Shown here piece after piece: positions 16,303 to 24,418 of a DNA stretch of 32,057 bases. Position 1 is the first letter of the stretch; each line of letters starts with the position of its first letter. The notes below the pieces were generated by a model, which was given only the letters and a program-made list of their open reading frames with translations, had not been told where the DNA came from and ran no database searches. The stretch is taken from positions 1 to 32,057 of the forward strand of contig JAFLCO010000029.1 in the NCBI GenBank assembly GCA_017303535.1, read 5' to 3'. The stretch is from Planctomycetota bacterium (GTDB taxonomy: Bacteria > Planctomycetota > Planctomycetia > Pirellulales > PNKZ01). A program made the position numbers and the translations under genes.

Positions 16303-16995
16303 ATGTTTCAACTTCAAGACGTTACTAAGATCTACTCGCGACGCGGTCGTCACGTCGCGGCTTTGCAATGTTCGACGTTTGAGATTCCTGACGGAGATTA
16401 TGCCGCCGTCGTCGGACCGAGCGGAAGCGGCAAGACGACGCTGCTTTCCGTTCTCGGCGGAATGCTGTCTCCCAACTCGGGAAAGGTACTTGTCGATGGC
16501 GCGTCGCTCTACGACCAGTCGATCGCACGCCGTGCCGAACTGCGACGCAGCCTCATGGGCTTTGTATTCCAGACGTTCAACCTCGTGCCGTACTTGACGG
16601 CCTTGGAAAACGTGCAGGTCCCGCTTTACTTGGCGGGACATTCCAAGAAAGACCAGTGCGAGCGCGCTGCAGAGCTATTGCGTCGCGTCGGTTTAGGGGA
16701 ACGTCTCGATCACAAACCGAGTGAGCTTAGTACCGGCCAGCAGCAACGTGTGGCTTTAGCACGCACGTTGGCCAATGATCCCAAGGTCATTCTTGCCGAC
16801 GAGCCTACCGGGAATCTCGATCCGGATAGCCGTAAGGTCGTTTTAGATTTTCTTGACGAACTCAATTCCGAAGGTCGGACGATCGTCATGGTCACGCACG
16901 ACGCTGCGGCGGCCGAACGTGCAAAGCGCTGGTTGCGACTTGTTGACGGCAGCGTCACCGCTGCTGCCGTCGGCAAACTACAGATCGCGGCTTAA
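16303..16995 (+). CDS. ABC transporter ATPase, LolD family
   Basis: A 230-residue ATPase. Walker A GPSGSGKT (38-45), Q-loop Gln90 (FQTFNLVP), signature LSTGQ (142-146), Walker B VILADEP with Asp166 and Glu167, D-loop GNLD and H-loop His199 (MVTHD) are present. The signature has Thr for the common third-position Gly, a variant seen in active LolD-like proteins. It would power the permease encoded three bases upstream. The outer-membrane channel gene follows after 41 bases. Together, permease, ATPase and TolC-type protein form most of an exporter, but no HlyD-type adaptor is encoded in this block. Confidence 0.94.
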   Translation: MFQLQDVTKIYSRRGRHVAALQCSTFEIPDGDYAAVVGPSGSGKTTLLSVLGGMLSPNSGKVLVDGASLYDQSIARRAELRRSLMGFVFQTFNLVPYLTALENVQVPLYLAGHSKKDQCERAAELLRRVGLGERLDHKPSELSTGQQQRVALARTLANDPKVILADEPTGNLDPDSRKVVLDFLDELNSEGRTIVMVTHDAAAAERAKRWLRLVDGSVTAAAVGKLQIAA

Positions 16996-17036
16996 TCAAC
17001 TCGAAGCGGCTTCAAAACCAACACGGACCTACTGTC

Positions 17037-18413
17037 ATGGTACGTCGACTAACCTTACTCGCTGTCCTGATCGCCGGCGGTTTGCATTCCGACGGCAATC
17101 AGGTTGTCGCACAACAAACGACGCTTGAATTTCTTGCGGTTCAGAATCCCAACAATCTGCTGCAGCCGGAAGAGACGGTTGTTGCACCGCAACCGCTACC
17201 TGCGGATGTTTCGGTAGAATCAGGCACGCAGCTTCCGGGAGCGCCAAATGATCCGCAGGGAACCTCGCTCGATGAGCTTGTGTTGTTGGCTCAAACGCAC
17301 AACCCGGCACTTCATGAGGCCGCGGCGAAAGTACGAGTCGCTCAAGGAACTGCCGTGCAAGCCGGCCTACCGCCGAACCCAACCTTCTTTACCAGCTCTC
17401 CTCAGTGGGCCGGTAGCGTAAGTCAATACAACTGGGTGCTGGGGCAAGACTTCATTACCGCCGGCAAGCTGCGTCTCAGTCAGGCGGCAGCCTTCCGCGC
17501 GGTGGAACAATCGCAACTCGATTTTACGCGTACTCGCTACGAAGTGCTGACGAGCGTGCGGCGTCAGTTCTACCTAACGGCAACTGCTCAACGTCGTTCG
17601 GAAGTACTTCAAGAATTGTCTCGCATCGCGACGAGCAGCCGCGATGTGGGACAAAGGCTACGGGATGCCGGCGAATCGAACAAAGCCGACGCGATGTTGT
17701 TGGACATTGAGCTTGATCGAGCGCAACTTGCTCACGAGGCAAGTCTCGCAACGCTCGCGGCATCGCGAAAGCAACTCGCTGCGATCGTCGGCCTCCCCGA
17801 CATAGACATCGGCCCCTTACGGTTTGACCTCTCTGCGGAAACGACACGATACGATTTAGAAGCAGTTCGACAAGGCGTTGTAGACACAAACGCCGTCGCC
17901 GCCATCGCTGCGGTAGAAATTCAGAAGACCCATGTGCAGTTGCGCCGCGCCATGGCTGAACCGTGGCCCAATTTCAACGTGCAGGCCGGCTATCAGTATG
18001 CAGTGGAAGGCCCGCGCAACGATCAAGGTTACGGCCAATTCACAATGTCATTGCCATTGTGGAACCGCAATCAAGGCGGTATCCGCGCCGCACGAGCCGA
18101 CGTCGCTCGAGCCACCGCGGGATTGTCTCGTGTTGAGAATGATCTGTCGCAACAAACCGCCGAAGCGTTGGGACAATACATGGCGGCTTCGGAGCGCGTT
18201 GCCATCTATCAATCGCGGATTCTGCCCAAAGCTCGTGAAGTCTTCCAATTGAATAACAGGCTGTTTGAACAAGGACAGACGGACTTTCTGCGACTGCTGC
18301 AGGCACAACGGACGCTTATTGAAGCGGACCTCGGCTACATCGATGCCCAAGAGATTCGCTGGACATCCGGTGCGACAGTTGCAGGCTTACTACAAATGGA
18401 ACAGTTTCCGTAA
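17037..18413 (+). CDS. TolC-family outer-membrane channel (CusC/CzcC-like)
   Basis: A 458-residue outer-membrane efflux protein with a signal peptide (cut near VVAQQ, residue 25) and a Pro/Gln-rich linker. Two repeats of the OEP domain follow: the first begins SLDELVLLAQTHNPALHEAAAKVRVAQG, and the second has the RAMAEPWPNFNVQAGYQY and LPLWNRNQGGIRAARADV segments typical of heavy-metal OMFs. Long amphipathic helices form the periplasmic tunnel. The ending QTDFLRLLQAQRTLIEADLGYIDA is characteristic of the CusC/CzcC branch. It is the only outer-membrane channel in the window, so it may serve the adjacent ABC exporter, the RND pump at 1513-6174 and the adaptor at 8920-10470. The ATG at 17037 is used, though no clear Shine-Dalgarno site was seen. 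Confidence 0.92.
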   Translation: MVRRLTLLAVLIAGGLHSDGNQVVAQQTTLEFLAVQNPNNLLQPEETVVAPQPLPADVSVESGTQLPGAPNDPQGTSLDELVLLAQTHNPALHEAAAKVRVAQGTAVQAGLPPNPTFFTSSPQWAGSVSQYNWVLGQDFITAGKLRLSQAAAFRAVEQSQLDFTRTRYEVLTSVRRQFYLTATAQRRSEVLQELSRIATSSRDVGQRLRDAGESNKADAMLLDIELDRAQLAHEASLATLAASRKQLAAIVGLPDIDIGPLRFDLSAETTRYDLEAVRQGVVDTNAVAAIAAVEIQKTHVQLRRAMAEPWPNFNVQAGYQYAVEGPRNDQGYGQFTMSLPLWNRNQGGIRAARADVARATAGLSRVENDLSQQTAEALGQYMAASERVAIYQSRILPKAREVFQLNNRLFEQGQTDFLRLLQAQRTLIEADLGYIDAQEIRWTSGATVAGLLQMEQFP

Positions 18414-18488
18414 GTCCGCTTCAAGCATGTTTGCCCCTATCGAACGCTGTTCTTAGTCACGCCCCCCGCAAACTTTGGGAGATTCGTT

Positions 18489-18839
18489 ATGCCGAGGCCC
18501 TATCAATTTCGCGACTATCCCTTGGCTGTCTTCTGGGCGCTTGCCGTAGCGACGCTGGGCTTAGCGACGTACGCGAGCGCTGAAGATCACGAAGTAGCCA
18601 TCACGGTGGAAGGCACTTGCTGCGATGGAACCGCCTGCCCGATCGTCGACTCACTCAAAAAGCTCTTCAGCGCGTCCGAGGTACGCCATTTTGGCGATGG
18701 ATCGGTGACGACTTTGGCGCTGCGAACGACAAAAGCTGCGCGACCGCAGCATCTTTGGGATTCTGTTGCAAAATCATCCGTACGGCCGTTGCGTATCGTG
18801 ATTGATCAGAGCGAGTATCGTAGCCGACCGCTCAACTAA
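18489..18839 (+). CDS. Secreted HMA-like protein with CCDGTAC loop
   Basis: A 116-residue protein with a signal peptide (cut near ASA, residue 31). The mature part follows the HMA pattern: strand VAITVEG, loop TCCDGTAC (Cys44, Cys45, Cys50), helix PIVDSLKKLF, strands, then helix QHLWDSVAK. The LWDS segment and spacing match LWDAM of the secreted HMA protein at 12245-12574, but the CxxC loop is replaced by CCxxxxC. It may bind a different ion or use a different geometry. GGGAG lies before the ATG. It lies 10 bases upstream of the P-type ATPase gene and so probably takes up metal released into the periplasm or shields it. The HMA assignment is by pattern, not by strong similarity. Confidence 0.75.
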   Translation: MPRPYQFRDYPLAVFWALAVATLGLATYASAEDHEVAITVEGTCCDGTACPIVDSLKKLFSASEVRHFGDGSVTTLALRTTKAARPQHLWDSVAKSSVRPLRIVIDQSEYRSRPLN

Positions 18840-18849
18840 CGAGCATTTC

Positions 18850-21012
18850 ATGGCGAAAACGCAGTCGTTTCAGATCGAAGGCATGGATTGCGCCGAAGAA
18901 GCCACGATCCTCCGTCGAGAGCTAGGCCCGCTCGTCGGCGGTGCGGACCAACTTTCATTCGATGTCCTAAACGGACTCATGAACGTGCCCGATGCAATAG
19001 TTACCAAGGTTGGCGTTGCGTCGATTGTGGCCGCCGTTGCGAAAACGGGAATGAAGGCGACGCCGATCGCCGAAGGCAAGCCCTTGGAAGCCGAGGATGT
19101 CGACCGACACCGAAGACGCATTATGCTGCTCGTCTCGATAAGCGGCGCGATGACGTTGATCGGTTTTGTAACTCAGGGCATCTCGGCTGCGAACTTCATG
19201 GATGTCTTTCGCGAGACGAATCGCTCAATGGATGCGGTTCCGATCTCAGCAAAGGCCTTTTACTCCGCTGCCATTTTGGCCGGGGTTTGGACTTTTCTTC
19301 CGAAGGCCTGGGCCGCAATTCGTCGCTTTCGACCTGACATGAACTTGCTGATGGTCGTCGCCGTCGCCGGAGCAGTGTACTTGGGCGACTGGCTCGAAGC
19401 AGCGATGGTCGCCTTCCTCTTTACCCTCTCGCTAGCTCTCGAATCTTGGAGCGTCGGTCGTGCACGGCGAGCAGTTGCCGCGTTGATGAATTTAACGCCG
19501 CCTAAGGTGAGGGTGATTTCCGGGCAAGAAACGAAAGAGGTTCTGGCCGCTGAGGTTACCGTCGGGACAAAGTTCGTAGTGCGCCCAGGTGATCGCATTC
19601 CGCTGGATGGACGCGTTATCACAGGAACAAGCGAGGTCGATCAATCGCCGCTTACGGGCGAAAGTGTTCCGGTGCCGAAGACCGTCGGTGAGGAAGTATT
19701 TGCGGGCACCGTGAACGGTAGCACCGCACTGGAAGTGGAAAGCACGAAGCTCGCCGATCAAACGACGGTCGCCAATATCATTCGTATGGTCGGTGAAGCG
19801 CAATCGAAACGCGCACCTTCGGAACAATGGGTTGACACGTTTGCACGCTATTACACGCCGATCGTCATGCTGACGGCTCCGGCAATTTTCATCGTGGGTG
19901 GGGCGATAACGGGTGACTATACAAGCTGGCTTTACCGAGGACTGGTCCTACTCGTGATCGCTTGCCCTTGCGCACTGGTGATCTCCACGCCGGTCAGTAT
20001 CGTGGCGGCGCTAGCGGGAGCGACTCGTCGCGGCATCCTCATCAAAGGCGGTCCTTACGTGGAAGCGCCTGCACATCTGCGCGCCATCGCGTTTGATAAG
20101 ACGGGCACTCTCACCGCAGGTCGTCCCGAAGTGACCGCGGTGGTTCCATTTCAAGACCACGACGAACGCGCTTTGTTGGAGCGAGCCGTGGCATTGGAAT
20201 CACAGAGTTCACACCCGTTGGCGAAGGCCGTCATGGATTACGCCAAACAAAAAGGCGTCGTTGGACAAGCTGCCGCTGAAGTGAAAGCAGTTCCCGGCAA
20301 AGGAGCAACCGGTATCTATGACGGCCGAGAGTTCTGGATCGGCTCCCATCGCTATTTGGAAGAGCGAGGTCAAGAAACGCCGGATGTGCACGAGCAGATC
20401 ACCAAGCTAAGCGGCGAGGGTCGAAGCGTCGTCGTCATCGGCAATGCCGATCACGTTTGTGGATTTCTGGTGCTCGCAGACACGGTCCGCCCCGCCGCCG
20501 CAAAGACCTTGGCAGAGCTCCGCGAGGTTGGCATCCAGCACCTCATCATGCTTTCCGGCGACAACCAGCCGACGGCGGATGCAATCGCGCGACAAGTCGG
20601 CGTTGACGAGGTGCACGCCGAACTACTGCCGGCCGACAAGGTTTCGGCCATGGAAAAGCTAGTCCAGCGATACGAAAAGGTCGCGATGATCGGCGACGGT
20701 ATCAACGACGCACCAGTATTGGGTCGTGCAACCGTAGGAATCGCAATGGGAGGAATCGGTAGCGACGCGGCAATTGAGACGGCTGACATTGCGCTTATGG
20801 GTGACGACCTCAGCCAACTTCCCTGGCTCATTCGACATTCGCGGCAAGCACTGGCAATCATTCGCCAAAACATCTACTTCTCGCTGGGCATAAAAGCAGT
20901 CTTCGTAGTGCTAACGATCCTCGGCCACGCCTCACTCTGGGCTGCAATCGCGGCAGACACCGGAGCTTCGCTTTTAGTGCTTTTCAACGGCCTCCGACTT
21001 CTGCGCGATTAG
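18850..21012 (+). CDS. zntA: Zn/Cd/Pb-exporting P1B-type ATPase (ZntA/CadA-like)
   Basis: A 720-residue inner-membrane pump. An N-terminal HMA-like domain carries GMDCAEE (Cys14) instead of the usual CxxC. The core has the actuator motif LTGES (268-272), the transport motif CPC (372-374), the phosphorylation site DKTGTLT (Asp416), the nucleotide-site His-Pro (455-456) and the hinge GDGINDAP (615-622). The last helix contains AADTGAS with Asp703, equivalent to the metal-coordinating Asp of ZntA (P1B-2 class), which points to Zn(II), Cd(II) or Pb(II) rather than copper. The ATG at 18850 is preferred over an upstream start at 18802 that would overlap the preceding gene. It closes the plus-strand block and would supply the periplasm with the ions handled by the RND and ABC systems. 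Confidence 0.95.
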   Translation: MAKTQSFQIEGMDCAEEATILRRELGPLVGGADQLSFDVLNGLMNVPDAIVTKVGVASIVAAVAKTGMKATPIAEGKPLEAEDVDRHRRRIMLLVSISGAMTLIGFVTQGISAANFMDVFRETNRSMDAVPISAKAFYSAAILAGVWTFLPKAWAAIRRFRPDMNLLMVVAVAGAVYLGDWLEAAMVAFLFTLSLALESWSVGRARRAVAALMNLTPPKVRVISGQETKEVLAAEVTVGTKFVVRPGDRIPLDGRVITGTSEVDQSPLTGESVPVPKTVGEEVFAGTVNGSTALEVESTKLADQTTVANIIRMVGEAQSKRAPSEQWVDTFARYYTPIVMLTAPAIFIVGGAITGDYTSWLYRGLVLLVIACPCALVISTPVSIVAALAGATRRGILIKGGPYVEAPAHLRAIAFDKTGTLTAGRPEVTAVVPFQDHDERALLERAVALESQSSHPLAKAVMDYAKQKGVVGQAAAEVKAVPGKGATGIYDGREFWIGSHRYLEERGQETPDVHEQITKLSGEGRSVVVIGNADHVCGFLVLADTVRPAAAKTLAELREVGIQHLIMLSGDNQPTADAIARQVGVDEVHAELLPADKVSAMEKLVQRYEKVAMIGDGINDAPVLGRATVGIAMGGIGSDAAIETADIALMGDDLSQLPWLIRHSRQALAIIRQNIYFSLGIKAVFVVLTILGHASLWAAIAADTGASLLVLFNGLRLLRD

Positions 21013-21311
21013 CTACCGGCAGCCAACTTCACGGCGGACAGTCCTCGGAAACCCGCAGGATTTCGAGCGTTCTGCCGCCCGGTAAATTTCATTGCATAAA
21101 CATTCTCGAAAGATTGAATTGCGTGTAGTCGTGGACACAACTAAGCGCAATTCAATCAATGACGTGAACTTGCGCAACTCGCTAGAGCGAATAGACTTAC
21201 GCAGTAGCGCCTCATCAACGAGGGTTGCGATGGCGGCGTTACCGCTTAAATCCAATCGTTCCGGGGCATTTTACAACTGCCGTAAGTCGCGATTCAGTGA
21301 AGAGCGAGTCG
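21013..21311. other. Gap between metal island and glycan genes, with inverted repeat
   Basis: No convincing coding frame. Open frames of 60-86 codons occur on both strands but look like chance translation. The stretch contains the 12-base perfect inverted repeat described separately. No T-rich terminator follows the ATPase stop. Confidence 0.4.
21112..21157. repeat. 12-base perfect inverted repeat with 22-base spacer
   Basis: GATTGAATTGCG (21112-21123) and CGCAATTCAATC (21146-21157) are exact reverse complements. The AT-rich arms could be an operator half-site pair, the loop of a structured RNA, or the end remnants of a small mobile element. It lies about 100 bases past the ATPase stop. Confidence 0.5.
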
Positions 21312-21578
21312 TCAGCTAGATGCCGTGGTCGCACCGATCCAAATCTGCGCGAAACGGGTTTTGCTTCGCGCGAATTGTTCAAGAATCGCAATATCGACGA
21401 CGAACTGCTTATTGGCGATGACCGACGCCTTGTGCCCCCCGGCACTTGAATCCGCTTGCTTCGCGTGACCATGGCATGCGACACAGGCACGCTCGGACTC
21501 GTGCGGTAGACCGGGAAGGGGAGCGGCGCGCAAACGGCCGCAAGGCTTTTGGAGCCGTTTGCTGTCGTAGGGCTCCAC
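21312..21578 (-). CDS. Short frame with a haem-binding CxxCH motif, possibly a fragment
   Basis: An 88-codon frame from a GTG at 21578. It contains RACVACHGHAKQADSSAGGH: CVACH fits the c-type haem attachment motif, with further His residues. There is no signal peptide and no clear Shine-Dalgarno site. The frame is the same as that of the GT32-like gene upstream and follows its TGA with no intervening stop, so it might instead be a detached C-terminal extension. Without export the motif could not be haem-loaded. A degraded cytochrome-like fragment or a chance frame are both possible. Confidence 0.3.
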   Translation of the reverse strand: MEPYDSKRLQKPCGRLRAAPLPGLPHESERACVACHGHAKQADSSAGGHKASVIANKQFVVDIAILEQFARSKTRFAQIWIGATTASS

Positions 21579-21595
21579 GAAAACGCGACTTCACT

Positions 21596-22324
21596 TCACA
21601 TGGCTTCGCGCCAACGCGCCAAGTAATACGACACCAACTGTTTGCGGTACTCCTGCAGAGATTCGTCTTGAAGCATTCTGAGCGGAGCGAAGATCCGCTT
21701 GATGGGAAGCAGCACGAACGGCTGTTGTCGGGAACACAGCGTCAGCAAGAAACAACCGACGCAATCGGCCGAGCCGAGTCGGCGCTGTTTTCCTTCGGCG
21801 TCCACAAACCCTTGCTCGATCCGGACCCGATTGTTTTCGACGCTTTCCGCCATTCCTTGGACCATCAGCGTGAGGATCGGATTCTCCGGCGGAGCGGCCA
21901 GAAATCCGTTGGCCAAGAAATGCGCCGAGGCGCCGTCCCCCGGAAATCGCTTCTGCCACATGCCGAACTGGACGGGGCTGGGATACTTGTTCTCGGTCGT
22001 GGCCAGGAGCAACTCGGTATTGAGCGGAAGCACGTCCTCCAGTCGATTGCCGGCCCATTGAAAGTCGCAGTCGCAGTAAATGCCGCCGAAACGGCGTAGG
22101 ATCTCGATCCGAGCCACGTCGGACATACCGTGCAAGTCCCGCCGTGCCCGAAACCAATCATAGATCGGCCGGTTCTCCAGCGGCAGGGCGTTGATCTCCG
22201 ACTCCGTCCAGAGCTGATATTGCCAACCGTGCGCTTCGCACAGCGAACGCCACGAGGCCATGATCTTCGTCGGCGCCCGCTCCAGGCCGCCGAACCAAAC
22301 TTGATGAATGCTGCGTGGAATCAT
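21596..22324 (-). CDS. GT32-like glycosyltransferase (DXD sugar-binding)
   Basis: A 242-residue cytoplasmic glycosyltransferase. It begins IPRSIHQVWFGG, the usual start of the GT32/capsular polysaccharide synthesis group. It also has the acceptor/nucleotide-sugar region SDVARIEILRRFGGIYCDCDF, with the metal-binding DXD as Asp85-Cys86-Asp87. This region corresponds to the Gly_transf_sug domain. The length is typical of bacterial single-domain members. It would transfer a hexose from a nucleotide sugar to a glycan or lipid acceptor, but neither donor nor acceptor can be read from sequence. It is the last clear gene of a four-gene minus-strand block, 54 bases after the preceding gene. Confidence 0.88.
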   Translation of the reverse strand: MIPRSIHQVWFGGLERAPTKIMASWRSLCEAHGWQYQLWTESEINALPLENRPIYDWFRARRDLHGMSDVARIEILRRFGGIYCDCDFQWAGNRLEDVLPLNTELLLATTENKYPSPVQFGMWQKRFPGDGASAHFLANGFLAAPPENPILTLMVQGMAESVENNRVRIEQGFVDAEGKQRRLGSADCVGCFLLTLCSRQQPFVLLPIKRIFAPLRMLQDESLQEYRKQLVSYYLARWREAM

Positions 22325-22378
22325 GCGGCTGCCGATGGAAAGTAATGGTAAGAATGAAACGGGTTAACACTAAATACC

Positions 22379-23461
22379 TTAACGACCTTCCTCACGGCGA
22401 TATCGCACGGGCTCCTCGCCGATCAAATCGCCCGGTCGCCACCAACGCAGATCATGTTGCGAGAGCTGCGGTGCGCGAGCGATGGGGCAATAAAAGGCGG
22501 CGGCTCGGTGCCGCAACACGTCGTTCCGCTCGCGAAGTTCCGGCGGCACAAGTCCGAGATCGCTAATCAAGAGCGGAGCGGTCGTGGGGCGGCGAAACCA
22601 GGCATAGGGGCGAGCATCCAATCGCGATATCTGTCCGCGATACCAGAGGTGCGGCGCGCAGCTGTAGAAGTTCACCATGCGTTCTCGAAACCGCGTCAAG
22701 AGTAGGTACGCAAACACCACCTGATCGATCGGGACCACGATGCGGCGGCCGGATTCACGTTCTTGAACAAGCCCCTCGACCAATTCGTTCAGTATCGCGA
22801 GCGCCGTTGCGCGGCCGGCTCCCCAGATGCCGACGCAGAGGCTTTGCGGGTATGACAACGATAAGAAGAGGCGGCGATACTTAGGATCGCAGGGAGCCGT
22901 ATGTTCGCGCCAAAACGGACGCAACCGCCCGTCGATCCCCATGGGATCGTTTTCTTCCGAAACGAAGACGAGTTCCTCGAACGCCGGAGTTCCCGACGGT
23001 GCGTTGCCGTGACAAGCATGAAAGAAGTCCAGCGGATCGGCTTTCACGAGAATGCCGCCGTGGTTGATGTCCGTCAGGAGTGCGAAGCGGACGTTCGTGT
23101 GATGCTTGAGAAATGCGCGCGCGGCGAAAAACCGGCGTTCGTGCGGCGGGAATTGCGTGGGCCAAGCGGGAACGGTTTCGGCGTCAGTCGGATAATAGGC
23201 GAAGCGGATCCGCGGCGTTTCGAATTTCTCGATGAAGGCGGGGCTTAAGCCGTCATGCAGAATCACCGCGTACCAACCGCAATTCTTGATCGTCTCATAC
23301 CATGCGGCCATGTATTCGTAGCGCCGCAGATCGTCGAGTTCGAGGCGCTTTTCGCTTCCCAGCCCCAAAGGATTCTGTGGCAGCGGTGCGTTCGCCGAGA
23401 ACAGGCCGGCGACGATGACGCTTTGGAACTCGTCTCCCAGGGGGGCAAACACGGTTCTCAT
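22379..23461 (-). CDS. Unrecognised protein of the glycan block, possibly GT-A-like
   Basis: A 360-residue cytoplasmic protein that I cannot place in a family. Features visible are an early region VFAPLGDEFQSVIVAGLF, a segment NCGWYAVILHDGLSPAFIEKF, and RFALLTDINHGGILVKADPLDFF with an acidic TDIN around residue 131. The last could be a GT-A-like metal site. Many aromatic residues and no signal peptide or membrane helix are seen. A longer frame starts at 23575 but would overlap the preceding gene. The ATG at 23461 lies 28 bases after that gene's stop and has GGA upstream. Context with two glycosyltransferases and a sulfotransferase suggests work on the same glycan. Confidence 0.75.
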   Translation of the reverse strand: MRTVFAPLGDEFQSVIVAGLFSANAPLPQNPLGLGSEKRLELDDLRRYEYMAAWYETIKNCGWYAVILHDGLSPAFIEKFETPRIRFAYYPTDAETVPAWPTQFPPHERRFFAARAFLKHHTNVRFALLTDINHGGILVKADPLDFFHACHGNAPSGTPAFEELVFVSEENDPMGIDGRLRPFWREHTAPCDPKYRRLFLSLSYPQSLCVGIWGAGRATALAILNELVEGLVQERESGRRIVVPIDQVVFAYLLLTRFRERMVNFYSCAPHLWYRGQISRLDARPYAWFRRPTTAPLLISDLGLVPPELRERNDVLRHRAAAFYCPIARAPQLSQHDLRWWRPGDLIGEEPVRYRREEGR

Positions 23462-23489
23462 AAGTTCCGTCCGCGCCGCGGGAATCACC

Positions 23490-24401
23490 CTAGAGATCGT
23501 AACCGAACCGACGTAGTCGCGCGGGAAGTTGCAACTTAAAGGCGACCCGCCGCCACGGTTCCAGAATCGGCGCAATGCGCCCCTCCTCGATCAACATTCG
23601 GCGCGCGGTTCGCAATTGCTCCAGAGCGCCGAGATCGGCGCCGACCCGTTCGGTTTCCTCGATGGCGGCGGGCCTTTGTCCGGCGTCGATCGTACGATTG
23701 ATTGGCGGCGCCAATTCCACAAAACGCCGCGTCACGTCTTCCGGCTCCAGTCCCAAAAAGGGAAAGACGTCGAGAGCCGCATCGCGGCGGCGATCGAGTA
23801 AATCCACGCACACGAAGTGCGCCTGGGGAATGCGCAATACCAAGTCCAAGCCGCAAAGGATATTGTGGGCGACCTCCGGGTCATTCGTGCGCCGCAGCGC
23901 CGAAATCACGGCCAACAAGGGGTGACGCAACGTCACGACGAACTTGTAGGGTGCCGACGCGAAAGAGGCCGCGAGGTACTTGGGTCCGCAATGACCGTGA
24001 AATAAGAGGTAAGACGGGCTCTTCGCGGAAAGTTCGAGGCCGAGTATGCGGAAATCCTTGACGGCGATTCGGGCCAATTCTTCATAAGCGGTTCGATTGC
24101 CGGTGATTTGAGTACGCAACGACAGGCCGTAACGGATCCGCTGCAAGAATGCTTCGCAGTCCATTCTGCCGTGAAAATGCTCGACAGCGAAATCATCCAG
24201 CATGCGTTCATTCTCCGGGCCGTCGGGACCGATTCCGTTCCCTTTCAGGAGATAATCGGGGCGAAGATCACAATCGATACGTCGGCTTTCGGGAATTCCG
24301 AAGCTGATCAGCGAATGCGTTTCCAACAGCATGCGCGCGAAGTGCGTACCCGTGTGTTGCGGCGTTAGGAGAAAGATCAACGGTAGCGAAGGCGTCGGCA
24401 T
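23490..24401 (-). CDS. Sulfotransferase-like protein (PAPS-dependent)
   Basis: A 303-residue protein with the two signatures of PAPS-using sulfotransferases. The 5'-phosphosulfate loop FLLTPQHTGTHFARMLL lies at residues 11-26, with the TGT core at 17-19. The 3'-phosphate site KFVVTLRHPLLAVIS has Arg159 and Ser167 eight residues apart, the spacing classic for the family. No signal peptide or membrane helix is seen, so it probably acts in the cytoplasm. A frame with 71 more codons exists, but the ATG at 24401 is preferred because the loop then lies at the N-terminus and the gene begins 17 bases after the preceding stop. It probably sulfates a saccharide made by the flanking glycosyltransferases. 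The acceptor is unknown. Confidence 0.75.
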   Translation of the reverse strand: MPTPSLPLIFLLTPQHTGTHFARMLLETHSLISFGIPESRRIDCDLRPDYLLKGNGIGPDGPENERMLDDFAVEHFHGRMDCEAFLQRIRYGLSLRTQITGNRTAYEELARIAVKDFRILGLELSAKSPSYLLFHGHCGPKYLAASFASAPYKFVVTLRHPLLAVISALRRTNDPEVAHNILCGLDLVLRIPQAHFVCVDLLDRRRDAALDVFPFLGLEPEDVTRRFVELAPPINRTIDAGQRPAAIEETERVGADLGALEQLRTARRMLIEEGRIAPILEPWRRVAFKLQLPARLRRFGYDL

Positions 24402-24418
24402 GAGACGGTGACCGCAAT

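Noticed and set aside
21446..22099. 217-codon plus-strand frame
   Set aside because: It is antisense to the GT32-like gene, which has the DXD motif and a proper start, and it has no recognisable feature of its own.
21591..22157. 188-codon minus-strand frame overlapping the GT32-like gene
   Set aside because: It runs in another frame inside a gene with recognisable catalytic motifs and contains no motif itself.
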